The notes beneath the pieces are model-generated. The model saw nothing but the letters and a program-made list of their open reading frames with translations, had not been told where the DNA came from and did no database searches. Made by a program: the position numbers and the translations under genes. From the NCBI RefSeq assembly GCF_902148855.1, contig NC_043965.1, positions 26,606,023-26,670,022 of the forward strand: 64,000 nucleotides of DNA, written 5' to 3'. The DNA comes from Sphaeramia orbicularis (taxonomy: Eukaryota > Chordata > Actinopteri > Kurtiformes > Apogonidae). Positions 52,301 through 62,660 of the stretch are shown here, piece by piece. Each line of letters starts with the position of its first letter. The stretch's first letter is position 1.

Positions 52301-55300
52301 TCTTTGTTCAGACTCTTCCAGCTGAGCGGGGACCTTGAGGACCTGGAATCGGCTTTGAACAAGTCCAGTCAAATTCGACCCCTTGGATCTGGCTCCTGCT
52401 CTGCTTTAATTAAACTCCTGCCAAACAATAAAGATCTGTTGGTATCACATGACACCTGGAGCACCTACCAGTCCATGCTGCGCATCATGAAGAAATACAT
52501 GTTTGCCTTCAGAGTCTCTCCTTTAGGTAGTTTGTCTCCTGTTTATTTTTGCTTTAGAGGGATATGTTGTTTCCTAGAGCTGTTTATTAGTAAAAAGTAA
52601 GCAGTATAATTTGTATCATAATAATGGGTAAGGATTCAATATATGAGGCATAATGAACAGCGATGTGGTTATTATGGTGAAATAAATCCCAACAGGGTGG
52701 TTGATGGAGGGAGTTATTTTATCATAACAATAGTTTTCTGTACATTATTCCAGTCATTACATAGCTGTTTACCAAAGAAATCAGTACTTTGACAAAAATG
52801 CTGATCCTATTGAATCTGTTATACAGAAATAATGGACTTTAGATCACCATTATTGATTGAGAATGCTTCAAAGCCATGTTATTGCGATATATCACTGTTA
52901 CAATATAGTACTGTATTGTTAGTGATACATGTAAGCAAGGCAATATTTTTCTCATCCTACACTACACTGCAAGCTATGAAATAAAAGATACTGCTTTTTT
53001 GAGAATTTACAAAGTATCAAAATGCATATTATGGTACTCAAGTGTATGAATACATTTACTTTACACCATAATACAGTTTTCAGGCTCCATTATCAAAAAC
53101 ACATTTTTCCAAGTTTGAAAGCTCCAGAAAAGAAACCTGGGCAGTTTTAATGTTTGATGAGGCAAGTTTTATAATTGCAACTCATTTTTTATATATGCTC
53201 TTATTCTCTCAGACAATTATTTCCTTCCTGGAGGCACTCAGGCATTCTCATCATACCCTGGTGCTATTTTCTCTGGAGATGACTTCTATATTCTAAGTAG
53301 TGGCTTGGTGAGAACCGATTTTATGTGACAGTGTTTTCATTTAGAACAACAATATTTAAATATATATATTTTATAGAAAAAAAGACAAATAGCTGATGAG
53401 AAAGAGTCCTGTCTTCTCTGCAGGTTACCTTGGAAACCACCATTGGCAACAGTAACCCTGCTCTCTGGAAGTTTGTTCAGCCCTCTGGAACAGTCATGGA
53501 GTGGCTGAGGAATATTGTTGCTAATCGACTGGCTGTCACTGGCAAGGACTGGGCAGAAATATTCAGCAAGTACAACAGTGGAACGTGAGTTGTGACTACA
53601 CAGCGAAACTTGCTGCATTTTTTTTTTACCTCCGCCAAGGAATGGTGGAGGTTATGTTTTCATCGGGGTCTGTCTGTTAGCAAGATAACTAAAAAAGTTA
53701 TTGATGGATTTGGATGAAATTTTCAAAAAATGTTGATACAGGCACAAGGAACAAATGATTATGGTGATGGGGTGTGTGTGTGTGAGTGATCTGCCTTGGC
53801 GGAGGTGTGCGCTCTCCGAGTGCTTTTCTTGTATTAAACTAAACTTCAAAGCTTTCAGTTTTATTCTGAACAAATCTGTTACTGTGCAGGTCATGTCTTG
53901 TTAAAAACTACCACTGATATTATTTTTTCTGCAACAATAAACTGTTATATCAGATGATGGAAGTAAACAAAAAACAGCCATGTGAAAGTCACATGTGTAG
54001 TCAGATGGGTTGTCCAGCTGTAATGGTGTCATTCATGTAAAATGCTTGGTCAGAGACTGCTACTTGGATAAAGATCATCCAAAAATATTCAAAGGTCATA
54101 TGTTCATTGTATGTAAATCTGCATACCTTGCAGATACAACAACCAGTGGATGATTGTGAACTATAACCACTTCACTCCAGGGAAAACTGACATCAAAGGG
54201 GAGCTCTTTGTTGTTTTAGAGCAGATTCCGTAAGTTTTTGCATCTGATTTTTAATCAAATCAGAACCTTTCATAAGTTTTTACAAAAGACCCACAAGCCT
54301 TTCTCAACTGATTGACTCAAACTGCTTTTCTGACCCTTTAATGCTGCAGTGGACAGATTGTTTACACTGATAAAACAGAGGAACTGCTGAAGAAAGGGTA
54401 CTGGGCAAGTTACAACATTCCGTAAGTATCCAGTTATCTGAGTTTATAGATTGTTTCTGTTTTGATTAGATTATATATCCAATTGCACAATTGTTCAAGA
54501 TGGGTACAATTAACTAAAGACAGGCTTTAGCAGATCTTACTGAATGTCAAAGCTAACACATACAAATAAGCCAAATATCAAAGTAAAATATGAACATAAC
54601 ACTTGTTCATTAGCCAAAGCAACAATTTTATTGCCAAAATATCAAAAAATAATAACTAGACTTTAATTAGAAATTAAATTTTGACTTTAGCAAATTACAA
54701 ACCAGACTTGAATCCAAATTAAATCAAAATCAATTTATAGTCAAGATGTAGATCATATCTAGAATCAGCAGTAAAATAGCATAATAAGAGTAAAATCACA
54801 ACCTTAATTAAATATACAGGGGTTGGACAAAATAATGGAAACACCTTCACCTCAAGATGATAATGCCCCAATCCATACAGCTAGAATTGTTAAAGAATGG
54901 CATGAGGAACATTCTAATGAAGTTGAGCATCTCGTATGGCCGGCACAGTCCCCAGACCTCAACATTATTGAGCATTTATGGTCAGTTTTAGAGATTCAAG
55001 TAAGACGTCGATTTCCACCGCCATCGTCTCTAAAAGAGTTGGAGGGTATTCTAACTGAAGAATGGCTTAAAATTCCTTTGGAAACAATTCACAAGTTGTA
55101 TGAATCAATACCTCGGAGAATTGAGGCTGTAATTGCCGCAAAAGGCGGACCTACACCATATTAAATTATATTTTGTTGATTTTTTTAAGGTGTTTCCATT
55201 ATTTTGTCCAACCCCTGTACTTGTTTGTAGGTACTATGAGGACATATTCAATGCCAGTGGCTGCAATGAGCTGGTTGAGAAGTTTGGCCCATGGTTTTCT

Positions 55301-56297
55301 AAGGACCAGAATCCTCGTGCTCAGATATTCAGGAGAAACCAGACAGCCGTCACAGATGTAGACTCCATGATCCGACTCATGAGGTAAGGTCTGTGTGTTT
55401 CACGGGTTCAGAGGTGAACTTTTAAGTGATCAGAATTTCTGCAAAAATTGTTGTTGTTCTAAACATGTTTTAGGAAAAAAGAGAAAAAAAATTATCTACT
55501 TTAAATAATATTTTGTATTCAGTGACTTGTGTTTCATACAAAATACCAGGTGCTATTTTTAACCTACTCAGAAGTCTGTTTGAAGGTCATGTGCTATGAT
55601 GACTTCAGGTTTTCATATTGCACTTGTAAAAGGTTTATACTAGCTCTAAATTAGCTTCAAAATATTTTTAATCTCCTCTTTGTCATATTTTAGTTGATCG
55701 TAGACAAAAAAAATACATTGCTCATTAATCTGAAACATCAATACTCAAGCAACTTTGTCCCTAACAGTATAATTCTGAACAGTAACACTTAGAAGTTAAT
55801 TATTTCTGTTTTCATTTGCATTGTAATTACAGTTAAGTGGAGTTACAAAATACAGTGTCTCTTCTTAAGGTATAACAACTTTAAGGAAGACCCGCTGTCA
55901 AAGTGTGAAGGCTGTATTCCACCTGCAAATGGCGAGAATGCGATCTCAGCTCGGTCAGACTTGAACCCAGCCAATGGGACCTACCCATTTGGTGCCTTGA
56001 AGCAGAGACCACATGGAGGAACAGACATGAAGGTTTGGGATTTTTCTCATTATGTTCCTGTGTTTTTCTTCAAAAGAAACAGACTGACTAAAGAGGGTAA
56101 AACTGCATTTTTTGTCTCTGGTGCAGATGACTTCCTATTGGATGTTCCGTGATTATGGCATGATGGCAGTGAGTGGACCGACATGGGACCAGGTGCCCCC
56201 CTTCCAGTGGAGCGCCTCTCCTTACACAGACCTGTTACATATGGGTCATCCTGATACGTGGGCGTTCAAGCCAATAAAAGTAACCTGGACTCCTTAA
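49397..56297 (+). CDS. plbd2: Phospholipase B domain containing 2 (lysosomal)
   Basis: Twelve exons: 49397-49617, 51676-51769, 51871-52029, 52119-52219, 52312-52526, 53213-53307, 53424-53584, 54134-54229, 54350-54421, 55231-55383, 55870-56032, 56127-56297; 566 residues. The ATG chosen is the first in frame (AACATGGCGC) and opens an N-terminus with a hydrophobic core near 18-36 (VLSFLSALGLMCMSVRA), a signal peptide. The segment GSGSCSALIK places a cysteine at residue 221 where family members are cut autocatalytically to expose the N-terminal nucleophile. Several Asn-X-Ser/Thr sites (NFT, NDS, NKS, NAS, NQT, NGT) suit a glycosylated lysosomal protein carried by mannose-6-phosphate. The protein ends PDTWAFKPIKVTWTP, as expected for the family. 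Known role: lysosomal acid hydrolase of the laminin-binding/phospholipase-B-like family; the true substrate is uncertain. Introns 1, 7 and 9 carry mobile elements. Confidence 0.98.
49717..50522. mobile_element. Non-autonomous Tc1-type element with long inverted repeats, 806 bp, plbd2 intron 1
   Basis: CACTGAACAAAAATATAAAC at the left mirrors GTTTATATTTTTGTTCAGTG at the right. The inverted repeats run about 285 bases each, flanked by TA. The central 230 bases still encode a transposase-like N-terminus (LREYAIGMLTSGISTRAFAC resembles the helix-turn-helix of fish Tc1 proteins), but the catalytic part is gone. Confidence 0.85.
50760..51250 (+). repeat. Repeat with two tandem internal units, plbd2 intron 1
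   Basis: The phrase GCAAAACTATTGGTTGAATT followed by AGATTGCCAGTGACCCAGA and ACATTTTGGGAACA occurs at about 50847-50945 and again at about 51016-51120, so a unit of roughly 165-170 bases is duplicated in tandem. The flanks include GACCCCGTCCCCCAAAGGGG and a (TTTG)n run. Confidence 0.6.
53628..53832 (+). repeat. CCTCCGCCAAGG repeat family, copy 3, plbd2 intron 7
   Basis: Starts TTACCTCCGCCAAGG and ends CTTGGCGGAGGTGTGCG; it begins 44 bases after the exon 7 donor. The body matches copy 2 (GATGGATTTGGATGAAA, GCACAAGGAACAAATGATTA). Confidence 0.65.
54817..55217 (+). mobile_element. Internally deleted Tc1-type transposon, 401 bp, plbd2 intron 9
   Basis: Perfect terminal repeats of about 31-33 bases (CAGGGGTTGGACAAAATAAT... 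and its complement) flanked by TA. Almost directly after the left end lies the C-terminal third of a DD34E transposase: DDNAPIHTA with the second catalytic Asp, SPDLNIIEHLW with the catalytic Glu, ending GGPTPY-stop. The DNA-binding half and first Asp are deleted, so it is non-autonomous. The right tip lies 13 bases before plbd2 exon 10. Confidence 0.9.
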
Positions 56298-56358
56298 CCG
56301 CTTGCATACTGTATTAAAGGACAATGTACATGCAGCTAGCTGTGCTGCTTACAGTTTT

Positions 56359-56364
56359 AATAAA
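56359..56364 (+). terminator. Poly(A) signal of plbd2
   Basis: AATAAA 62 bases after the plbd2 stop codon. A second AATAAA occurs near 56840. The rest of 56365-57420 is A/T-rich with no supported gene. Confidence 0.55.
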
Positions 56365-57429
56365 AGGGAACTGGTCATTGAAATCAGTCATTAACATCAT
56401 AAACATCACATTTATGAATACACCAGCTTCATATTATACTAGAATCAAATGAGCTTAGTAATCATATTTGCCTCCTGAATGCATGATTAAAGAGACAACT
56501 GAACATAATGGTATTTCCCTGATGACAAAAATTGCTGCTATTAAAGGAAATGAAATCTAGTGCAAAATATGAGGAATTACATTTCCCAATTCTGACAGCT
56601 TATCTGAAATATTAGAAAGTACCATTATCCATGATGCAAAATTTCTGTTACAGTAAAAATAAATCTGTTGATCATGGGTGGAAATGTATTTTGGTTAATG
56701 TTTGAGTCATTTAGACCTCTGCTGGAACTGAGGTTTGTTTGGGCTTTTGTTGGAAAATACTGATGTGTGTATCATTACATTGCGTATCTATTGAATGATC
56801 CGTAATTTGGGTTAAATATCATAAGTTTTTTTTTTTTAATAAAAAGAATCAATGTGAAGTCACTGGAAGCATGTTGTGCTATTTTTTTATGACTTAGAAG
56901 AATTCTACAGTTTCACAAACATTATTTAAGTCTAGTAAGACTGAAAAAAAAAAATCAATTAAAAAAATCTGGAAAACAGCCTTATAGGTCTGCCAACAAA
57001 TTTTGATTTTTTTTTCTACAAAATATGCTTTTAGGCTGTGTTCAAATAAAATATTAGCAATCATAATTCACTATACCACAACCAGTAGCAAAAATATTTT
57101 ACTAAAAAAATATAAGTGAAATAAAGCTAGTGGGAAAACAATTTGTTCAAATAATAAATAATATGGAAGAAGAAAATTCAACCTTAAGAAATGTAAATTA
57201 ATTCATGAAGTTCTAGGAAATTCCTCCTTTTTCGTATCTTCAATGACTGAAATAATTTAAAAACAACCTCGGATCAGCTTGTGTGTATAAAATCCCTTAA
57301 TCCATACTCCTAATCAAAACGTCTCAAGTAACATCTGACACACTGCAACAATAAAGACATCATTTATTATGTACACACAACTATTTTACTGATATTAAAT
57401 TGACAAAATAAAATAAACTCGGCTGTTTG

Positions 57430-57448
57430 ATCACGTGACGTACGTCAT
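57430..57448. promoter_or_regulatory. E-box/CRE-like cluster upstream of the TMEM219/248-family gene
   Basis: ATCACGTGAC, one base from the CLEAR palindrome, is followed at once by TGACGTACGTCA, two facing CRE half-sites. It lies in the only C+G-rich patch of this interval, just before the inferred non-coding first exon, so it probably belongs to that gene's core promoter. Confidence 0.45.
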
Positions 57449-57469
57449 GTCGTCACCGCCTAACGCTCT

Positions 57470-57638
57470 GTTATCGTAAACCGACGGGACTGTCGTGCTG
57501 TTTTGTTGATATTAGCGTCACCTGAACTTTAAACTTCTTAAATGCACATGTCCGGCTTGCAGAGAATAAACGGGCACAGATATTGTTGCATTTCACCAAA
57601 ACTGGGGACGTAAACTGGAAAGACGGTGGAACTTCAGA
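57470..57638 (+). other. Inferred 5' non-coding exon of the TMEM219/248-family gene
   Basis: Lies downstream of the E-box/CRE cluster and ends at a plausible donor (TTCAGA|GTATGT at 57638/57639). The next acceptor (CACAAAG|GTGTATG) opens the exon at 58199 that carries the start codon. The left edge is a guess. Confidence 0.35.
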
Positions 57639-58202
57639 GTATGTAATTTGGGTTTAGTAATGTTTCTGAGCGTGTTATTCAATTATCTGCAGTATACAGA
57701 AACTTGCTCTACCCGTGGAGTTACATAGCTGATACACGTATCCATCTGTTATCTCATGTTCTAAAGCGTCAACTGAATGTACAGTATTTCTTTATTTGTA
57801 CTAGGAGCAGGGGCTGTTTTAGGGGCAGTGCTTTCAAGAAACGACACCGACGTTTCGTGTGTTTATGAACTAGTACAATATCATATGGCAACTCATCAGC
57901 AAAGTCAGTAGTGTGTTTGATCTTGTTTTGTGTATTGGTACAGTGTATACAGGAAAAGGCAGGTATATCTTAGTGTAAAATGTGTGTATTCACTCATACC
58001 AATTAGTGTGTTTTAATAAAGGCCCATTCCACTGACAAATCAACAAATCTATTGACGTGGGGTTTGTGATCCAATAACGCATAGTAATAACCCATAACAG
58101 ATGAGCCTTTGTTAAATATCCCAGATGTAATATGATGGACAAAGCTGTCAATCATTTTTAATCAAAGTGATTGTTCTGTTTATTTTGTGTCCACAAAGGT
58201 GT

Positions 58203-60392
58203 ATGTGGAGTTTGATGATGGGATTCTGGCAGCCTCTGACCAACCTTAGAGGTTGTATATCCCAGAATCCTCCATGGGTCACATTTTTCCTGTGTCTGTT
58301 AGCTCTGGCTGTCTCATTCATCGGCCTGGCCTGTTACAGTTATTCTCACACCCTGCCCAACCCAGACTCAGTTAAGGTAAGGACTGATGATGTCTTGAAA
58401 AAACATGGATGAGAAGTATAACAAACTACCAGGGACAAAATTATTTCATCACGGTAGTAGTGATGATGAATATTAATATAAATACAAACTGCAAGCTAAA
58501 GTGAAATCGAAAAACGAAAGACTAATGAAAATCTTAAAACTATAATATATAATTTTGTAATGTATAACTGCATTTTGTGACGAGGAGGTTTCTGAAATTG
58601 AGTTTTATCATTATACAACACCTGCCGCCATTCAATACAACTGGCTATTGCCAGGCTGTAACAGAGATGTAACGATTATGGTGTGCACTGAAAAGGGCAA
58701 TTCATGTGGAATGTAAAATAAATAGCTTATCCTGACAACAAAAGAAATGTATGGCTTCTGTACATTGGAATTTATTGTACACAGCAGGGGTAAAAGCCCT
58801 GATATATGTGCACATATCTCCTTTAAAAACTTTGTTCTCTGACTATTCAGGGAGGCATATTTCTCCGACATCTCTGTTGGCCTGTCTTCTATTGTAATTA
58901 CAATATATTGTGCTTCCACCCATCAGTGGTTTATGTGTGCTCATTCAATTTGTCCAGAGTTTTTGCAGATGCAAATGTCATGGAAGATTGTAATATTCTA
59001 CAGTCCTATAAAGAGAGAATTTCTGTTGATATTTCAGAGTAGTAGTATAACCATAAGTAAAAAGCTAGGAAGTATCTGAATTGCTATTAGTTAGATGGTG
59101 GTGCTATAGCAATGGCAACATAGCATAATTGTTATCTCTTGTTACATCTCTGACAACATGCATGCATACATTTTGTGTCCGGGGCCAATGCTCATTCACA
59201 CATAATATACTTGATTCTTCTCTCAGGACTGGAACCATCTGCTGTCATCCTTATCACAGTACCAGCTGTGCACAAAAGCCAATGAAAGTTCACCTGAGCT
59301 GGTCTACCCTGTCCCTTCTGCTCTAGAGCAGGACGTAAATAGAGAGGCTTCTCCGAACTCTACAGAGACCCCTTCTTCTGTTGCCCAGTTGCATCTTAAG
59401 GTCCCTCTGACTGTGACTACCAACACAGACAGCAGCTCTCTGAAAGATCTCTGTCTTCACACCAGTTTGAAAGCCAGTCAGCTAAATCTTGGAGGTTTGT
59501 AAAGCGTGGCTTCAATTTTGGCTTCCATAATGTTATATGGTGTTATTTGTGACGGTAAGGTTTTGTGCTGAAGTAAAGCCAGTAATCATTTATCTCCACA
59601 GACAATGAGATTTTAAATGTGACAGTCAAGTTTCTGTCTGAAAATGATTCTCATGCCTGCCTCACCATAAGTGCCCCAGCCCACCTTCTGCCTATGAGCC
59701 TGTGAGTTCAGTTTTTCCTTAATTAAAAAAATCAAGTTCCTTTGTACCTGTTAAAAGACTCATCATCACATGATTGAAGCCTTTTTGTGTGTACTCTAAT
59801 ACAGGCTTCCTCCAGTGTGTCCTGCATCTGTGAAAAACATTTCAGCTATCCACGTTGATGCAGGTGAACAGCTGACTTCAGCATCACACACCTGCTATAG
59901 CCTGCATTCTAAGAATGACCCCACACTCCGAGTCATGTTGACTAAGGTACATTGGGTCCTACATTACAACAGTAAGTCACACATAAAGCAGATATCTTTA
60001 TTCACAGTGTCAGTTTTTTTCTCCACTTTTCCTTTTTAGGAGGACCAGCGTGTGGCAGTGCAACATCTTATAGAAGTCAGTGTGTTTCTGCTTGGAGTCT
60101 GTTTGATAATCTGTTTGGTTGGTAGTCTGACAACTTCCCTGACACGGCGTTACCAGTGGAATGGGCTGGATCTACAAAATGTAACTCATTTCTTTTAAAT
60201 TTATTTTTCTCTCATAGTATTACTGGCAAAGATTAAATTCTGACATTGGTGACATTTACATAGTATATACAGTATATAATTGTAGAATGATCTTATTCAC
60301 CACATCTTAGTCTGCTGTGAAATTTTGACTGTTTAATGTGATTAATCTAATGTGCTTTATATTATTTGCAGGAGCCTTTGATTGACCCCTGA
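58203..60392 (+). CDS. TMEM219/TMEM248-family two-pass membrane protein
   Basis: Six coding exons: 58203-58376, 59227-59494, 59602-59701, 59805-59946, 60040-60180, 60372-60392; 281 residues. The short N-terminus (MWSLMMGFWQPLTNLRGC) precedes NPPW and a first membrane helix near 28-46, the pattern seen in human TMEM219 and TMEM248 (HPPLV/RPPLV then helix). A luminal region follows with a conserved DW at its start, cysteines and N-glycosylation sites (NES, NST, NVT, NDS, NIS). A second helix lies near 236-258 (LLGVCLIICLVGSL), then a short tail with an acidic-dileucine-like EPLIDP end. TMEM219 is described as an IGFBP-3 receptor; TMEM248 is poorly known. I cannot settle which subfamily this is. 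The dileucine-type tail and the CLEAR-like promoter would fit an endolysosomal protein, but that is inference. Confidence 0.83.
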
Positions 60393-60872
60393 AAAGTTTT
60401 CCTCTTCTGCATCTTGACAACATCATTTGGTGATTGGCAAGGTGTACATTCCTGTTGTGAATACTAGACTGAGATAATATAGGATAAACACTAATTACAA
60501 TGATTCATTAATGTGATACACTACATGGACCATGATGTAAACTGGACCAACTCATCAGCTGGTAATGCTCACACTGTTTGACTACCCATACATTTACTTA
60601 TGAGGTACTCATTGATATGATTGCACACTTTTTGCCTCTATTTTAATATTTGTTCACAGTTGTCTAACAATAGTGTTCTGCATTTCTGCTATTTGTGTTC
60701 TATCAACCTGTCTCACTACCTCTATGTGTCCCCAAAATATTGTTGTTAATACCTGAATTCTCTTAAATTCAGTTGAGATTTCATTAATCTCTGATGTTTA
60801 GCATGTGTTGAATTAACATGCATGCCTATTGAGGATTCTGTTAGTAGAAACTTTGGCACCTTTGCTTGTTCA

Positions 60873-60990
60873 AGTCAGTTTTTTATTTATACAATCCAAT
60901 ATCATAAAACACAAATTTGTCTTGAAGGGTTTTACAATCTGTATTGTAACTTCAAAAAAAGGGAAGAAACCTCAGGAAAAGTCACAGGTG
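60873..60990 (+). repeat. Possible third, divergent copy of the 2341/7459 repeat
   Basis: TTTTTTATTTATACAATCCAA, then AAACACAAATTTGTCTTGAA and GGGAAGAAACCTCAGG, in the same order as in the other copies but strongly diverged. Confidence 0.35.
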
Positions 60991-61188
60991 AGAGATCACT
61001 CTTACGTGAAAGAAAGACAGAAATGGTAAAATAATTCTCTTTTGGGAAGGAATATTTTGATTGTAGATTGTTGTTGTTTTTAATCCAGGATAAAATCAAG
61101 TTAAATGTGTCATTAATATATATATTTTTTTAAAGGCTCAAAATGTAAAAGCTCTAACATATGTGTTTAGACACACACCACTGATTGT

Positions 61189-61194
61189 AATAAA
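61189..61194 (+). terminator. Possible poly(A) signal of the TMEM219/248-family gene
   Basis: AATAAA about 800 bases after the stop at 60392. The interval 60393-61740 has no supported gene and is probably 3' UTR plus a decayed repeat near 60873. Confidence 0.35.
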
Positions 61195-61739
61195 TGTTTT
61201 ATTTAACTGTAACAATTGACCTTTTGAACAATAATCTATTCTTCAATAACTATTTGTATACTCAATATTTTTGTTCAGACTAACAATAGACTAATATTTT
61301 CAGATAATAGAGATCTAAGTTTTCATTGTGGTTAAGAGCCCTTTTCTTGTGTGGCAGTTGGTTTGCAATCTACACTTAGTGGATGTGTTTTGTTTTAATT
61401 TTTTTTTTTTATCTATACATCTATAAAATAAAAAAGGCATCAAAAGTAAAAGGTCAAGCAGAAAGTGCAGACCTCTGCAACAATCTTTAGTCCACCCTTC
61501 TCACTCCACAACATTATTACAACACAAACAAAATCAGGAGTATTTCCCTCCTTTTTGTCAGTAGGAAGTCACTTTAAATAATTTAACTGACTTTTACCCT
61601 CCTACTATCTCTCTACCAGATTCAAGATAGTGAAAATCAAAAACCATATTTACCATCGGCAGTTAGTGATTTCTTATTGATTGACTGATTGACATTACAC
61701 TAGTATAATAAGTATTCTTTTACTAATTATATAGAATAA

Positions 61740-62660
61740 AAATTCTTTTTAACTACCGGAGTGAATATAAATTCCGACAGAGGTCCACCGGCGTTTCACC
61801 TCTGTACGTTGCGTGAATTTTGCTCCAATAATTGTTAAGGATCTTTACGTAGCATCCTTCTATTGGCTGGAAATAGAAAATCGAGGCGGGATTTCTGCCG
61901 ACCAGGAGGACAGCAACTATCCACCGTTGGACTGTTCGGATTTTCGCGGCCTGGCGGATCGCTTCATGTTGGAGACGAGGAAACAACACTGCTCAGTAAT
62001 TACTTCCCTTTGGACGGGTTTTATACAAGTGTGACGCCACCACAAATTCGCCGTCATATGAAAACGGTCTGCAAAGTTACGGAACATTACTTGACTTGGT
62101 AGCCATTAGCTATCTCCACAGTGTCGTGCTAGCTAGCAAGATGTCGTTACCAATAAACAGTTCATAGAAGACGCTAGCCTCCGCTAGCAGCTTGCTACTT
62201 AGCTTACCATCAAACTTAAATGTTATTTGCAGCGTAACATAGGAAAAGTCTTCCACTAGTTAATCACGAAATCTGACTTAGCCTCACTCCACAGTTTTCC
62301 CGACTGCGGAGATAACTGACGTGTGCACAAACACACAAGTCAAATGTTTTTGTAACGTTAGCTTGTACGGCACTCATAAGGACCATTTGCTCCTAGCCAT
62401 TAAAATTTGTTGATCTCAAACAGGCCTCCCACGTGTGAACACTCACCTGAGGGACGCTTTGGCCATAACATGGATGTTTACTGGTAGACTTTATCCCCAG
62501 CATTTGCCCCGAAGTGTCCATATCAGATAATGTTTGGTCAGTTCCGGTGTTTATTTAATGGGCCAAGTTTCGGTCTAAAACTGTACCGTCCCGTAATCGT
62601 TTTCCTCTTTTAGGATAAAGGCCCTGGTCAGGAAGAGGACCAAAATAGTTGTGAGAGGCC
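61740..62660 (+). promoter_or_regulatory. Promoter and 5' untranslated region of morc2
   Basis: A C+G- and CpG-richer patch than its surroundings, with an inverted CCAAT box (CTATTGGCTGG near 61859). An acceptor (CTCTTTTAG at 62605-62613) opens the exon that contains the morc2 start codon, so at least one upstream non-coding exon is expected. Open frames in this stretch do not look coding. Confidence 0.45.

Noticed and set aside
61813-62102. Two overlapping frames before morc2
   Set aside because: They lie in CpG-rich promoter/leader DNA; no family resemblance, and the morc2 start at 62661 is clear.
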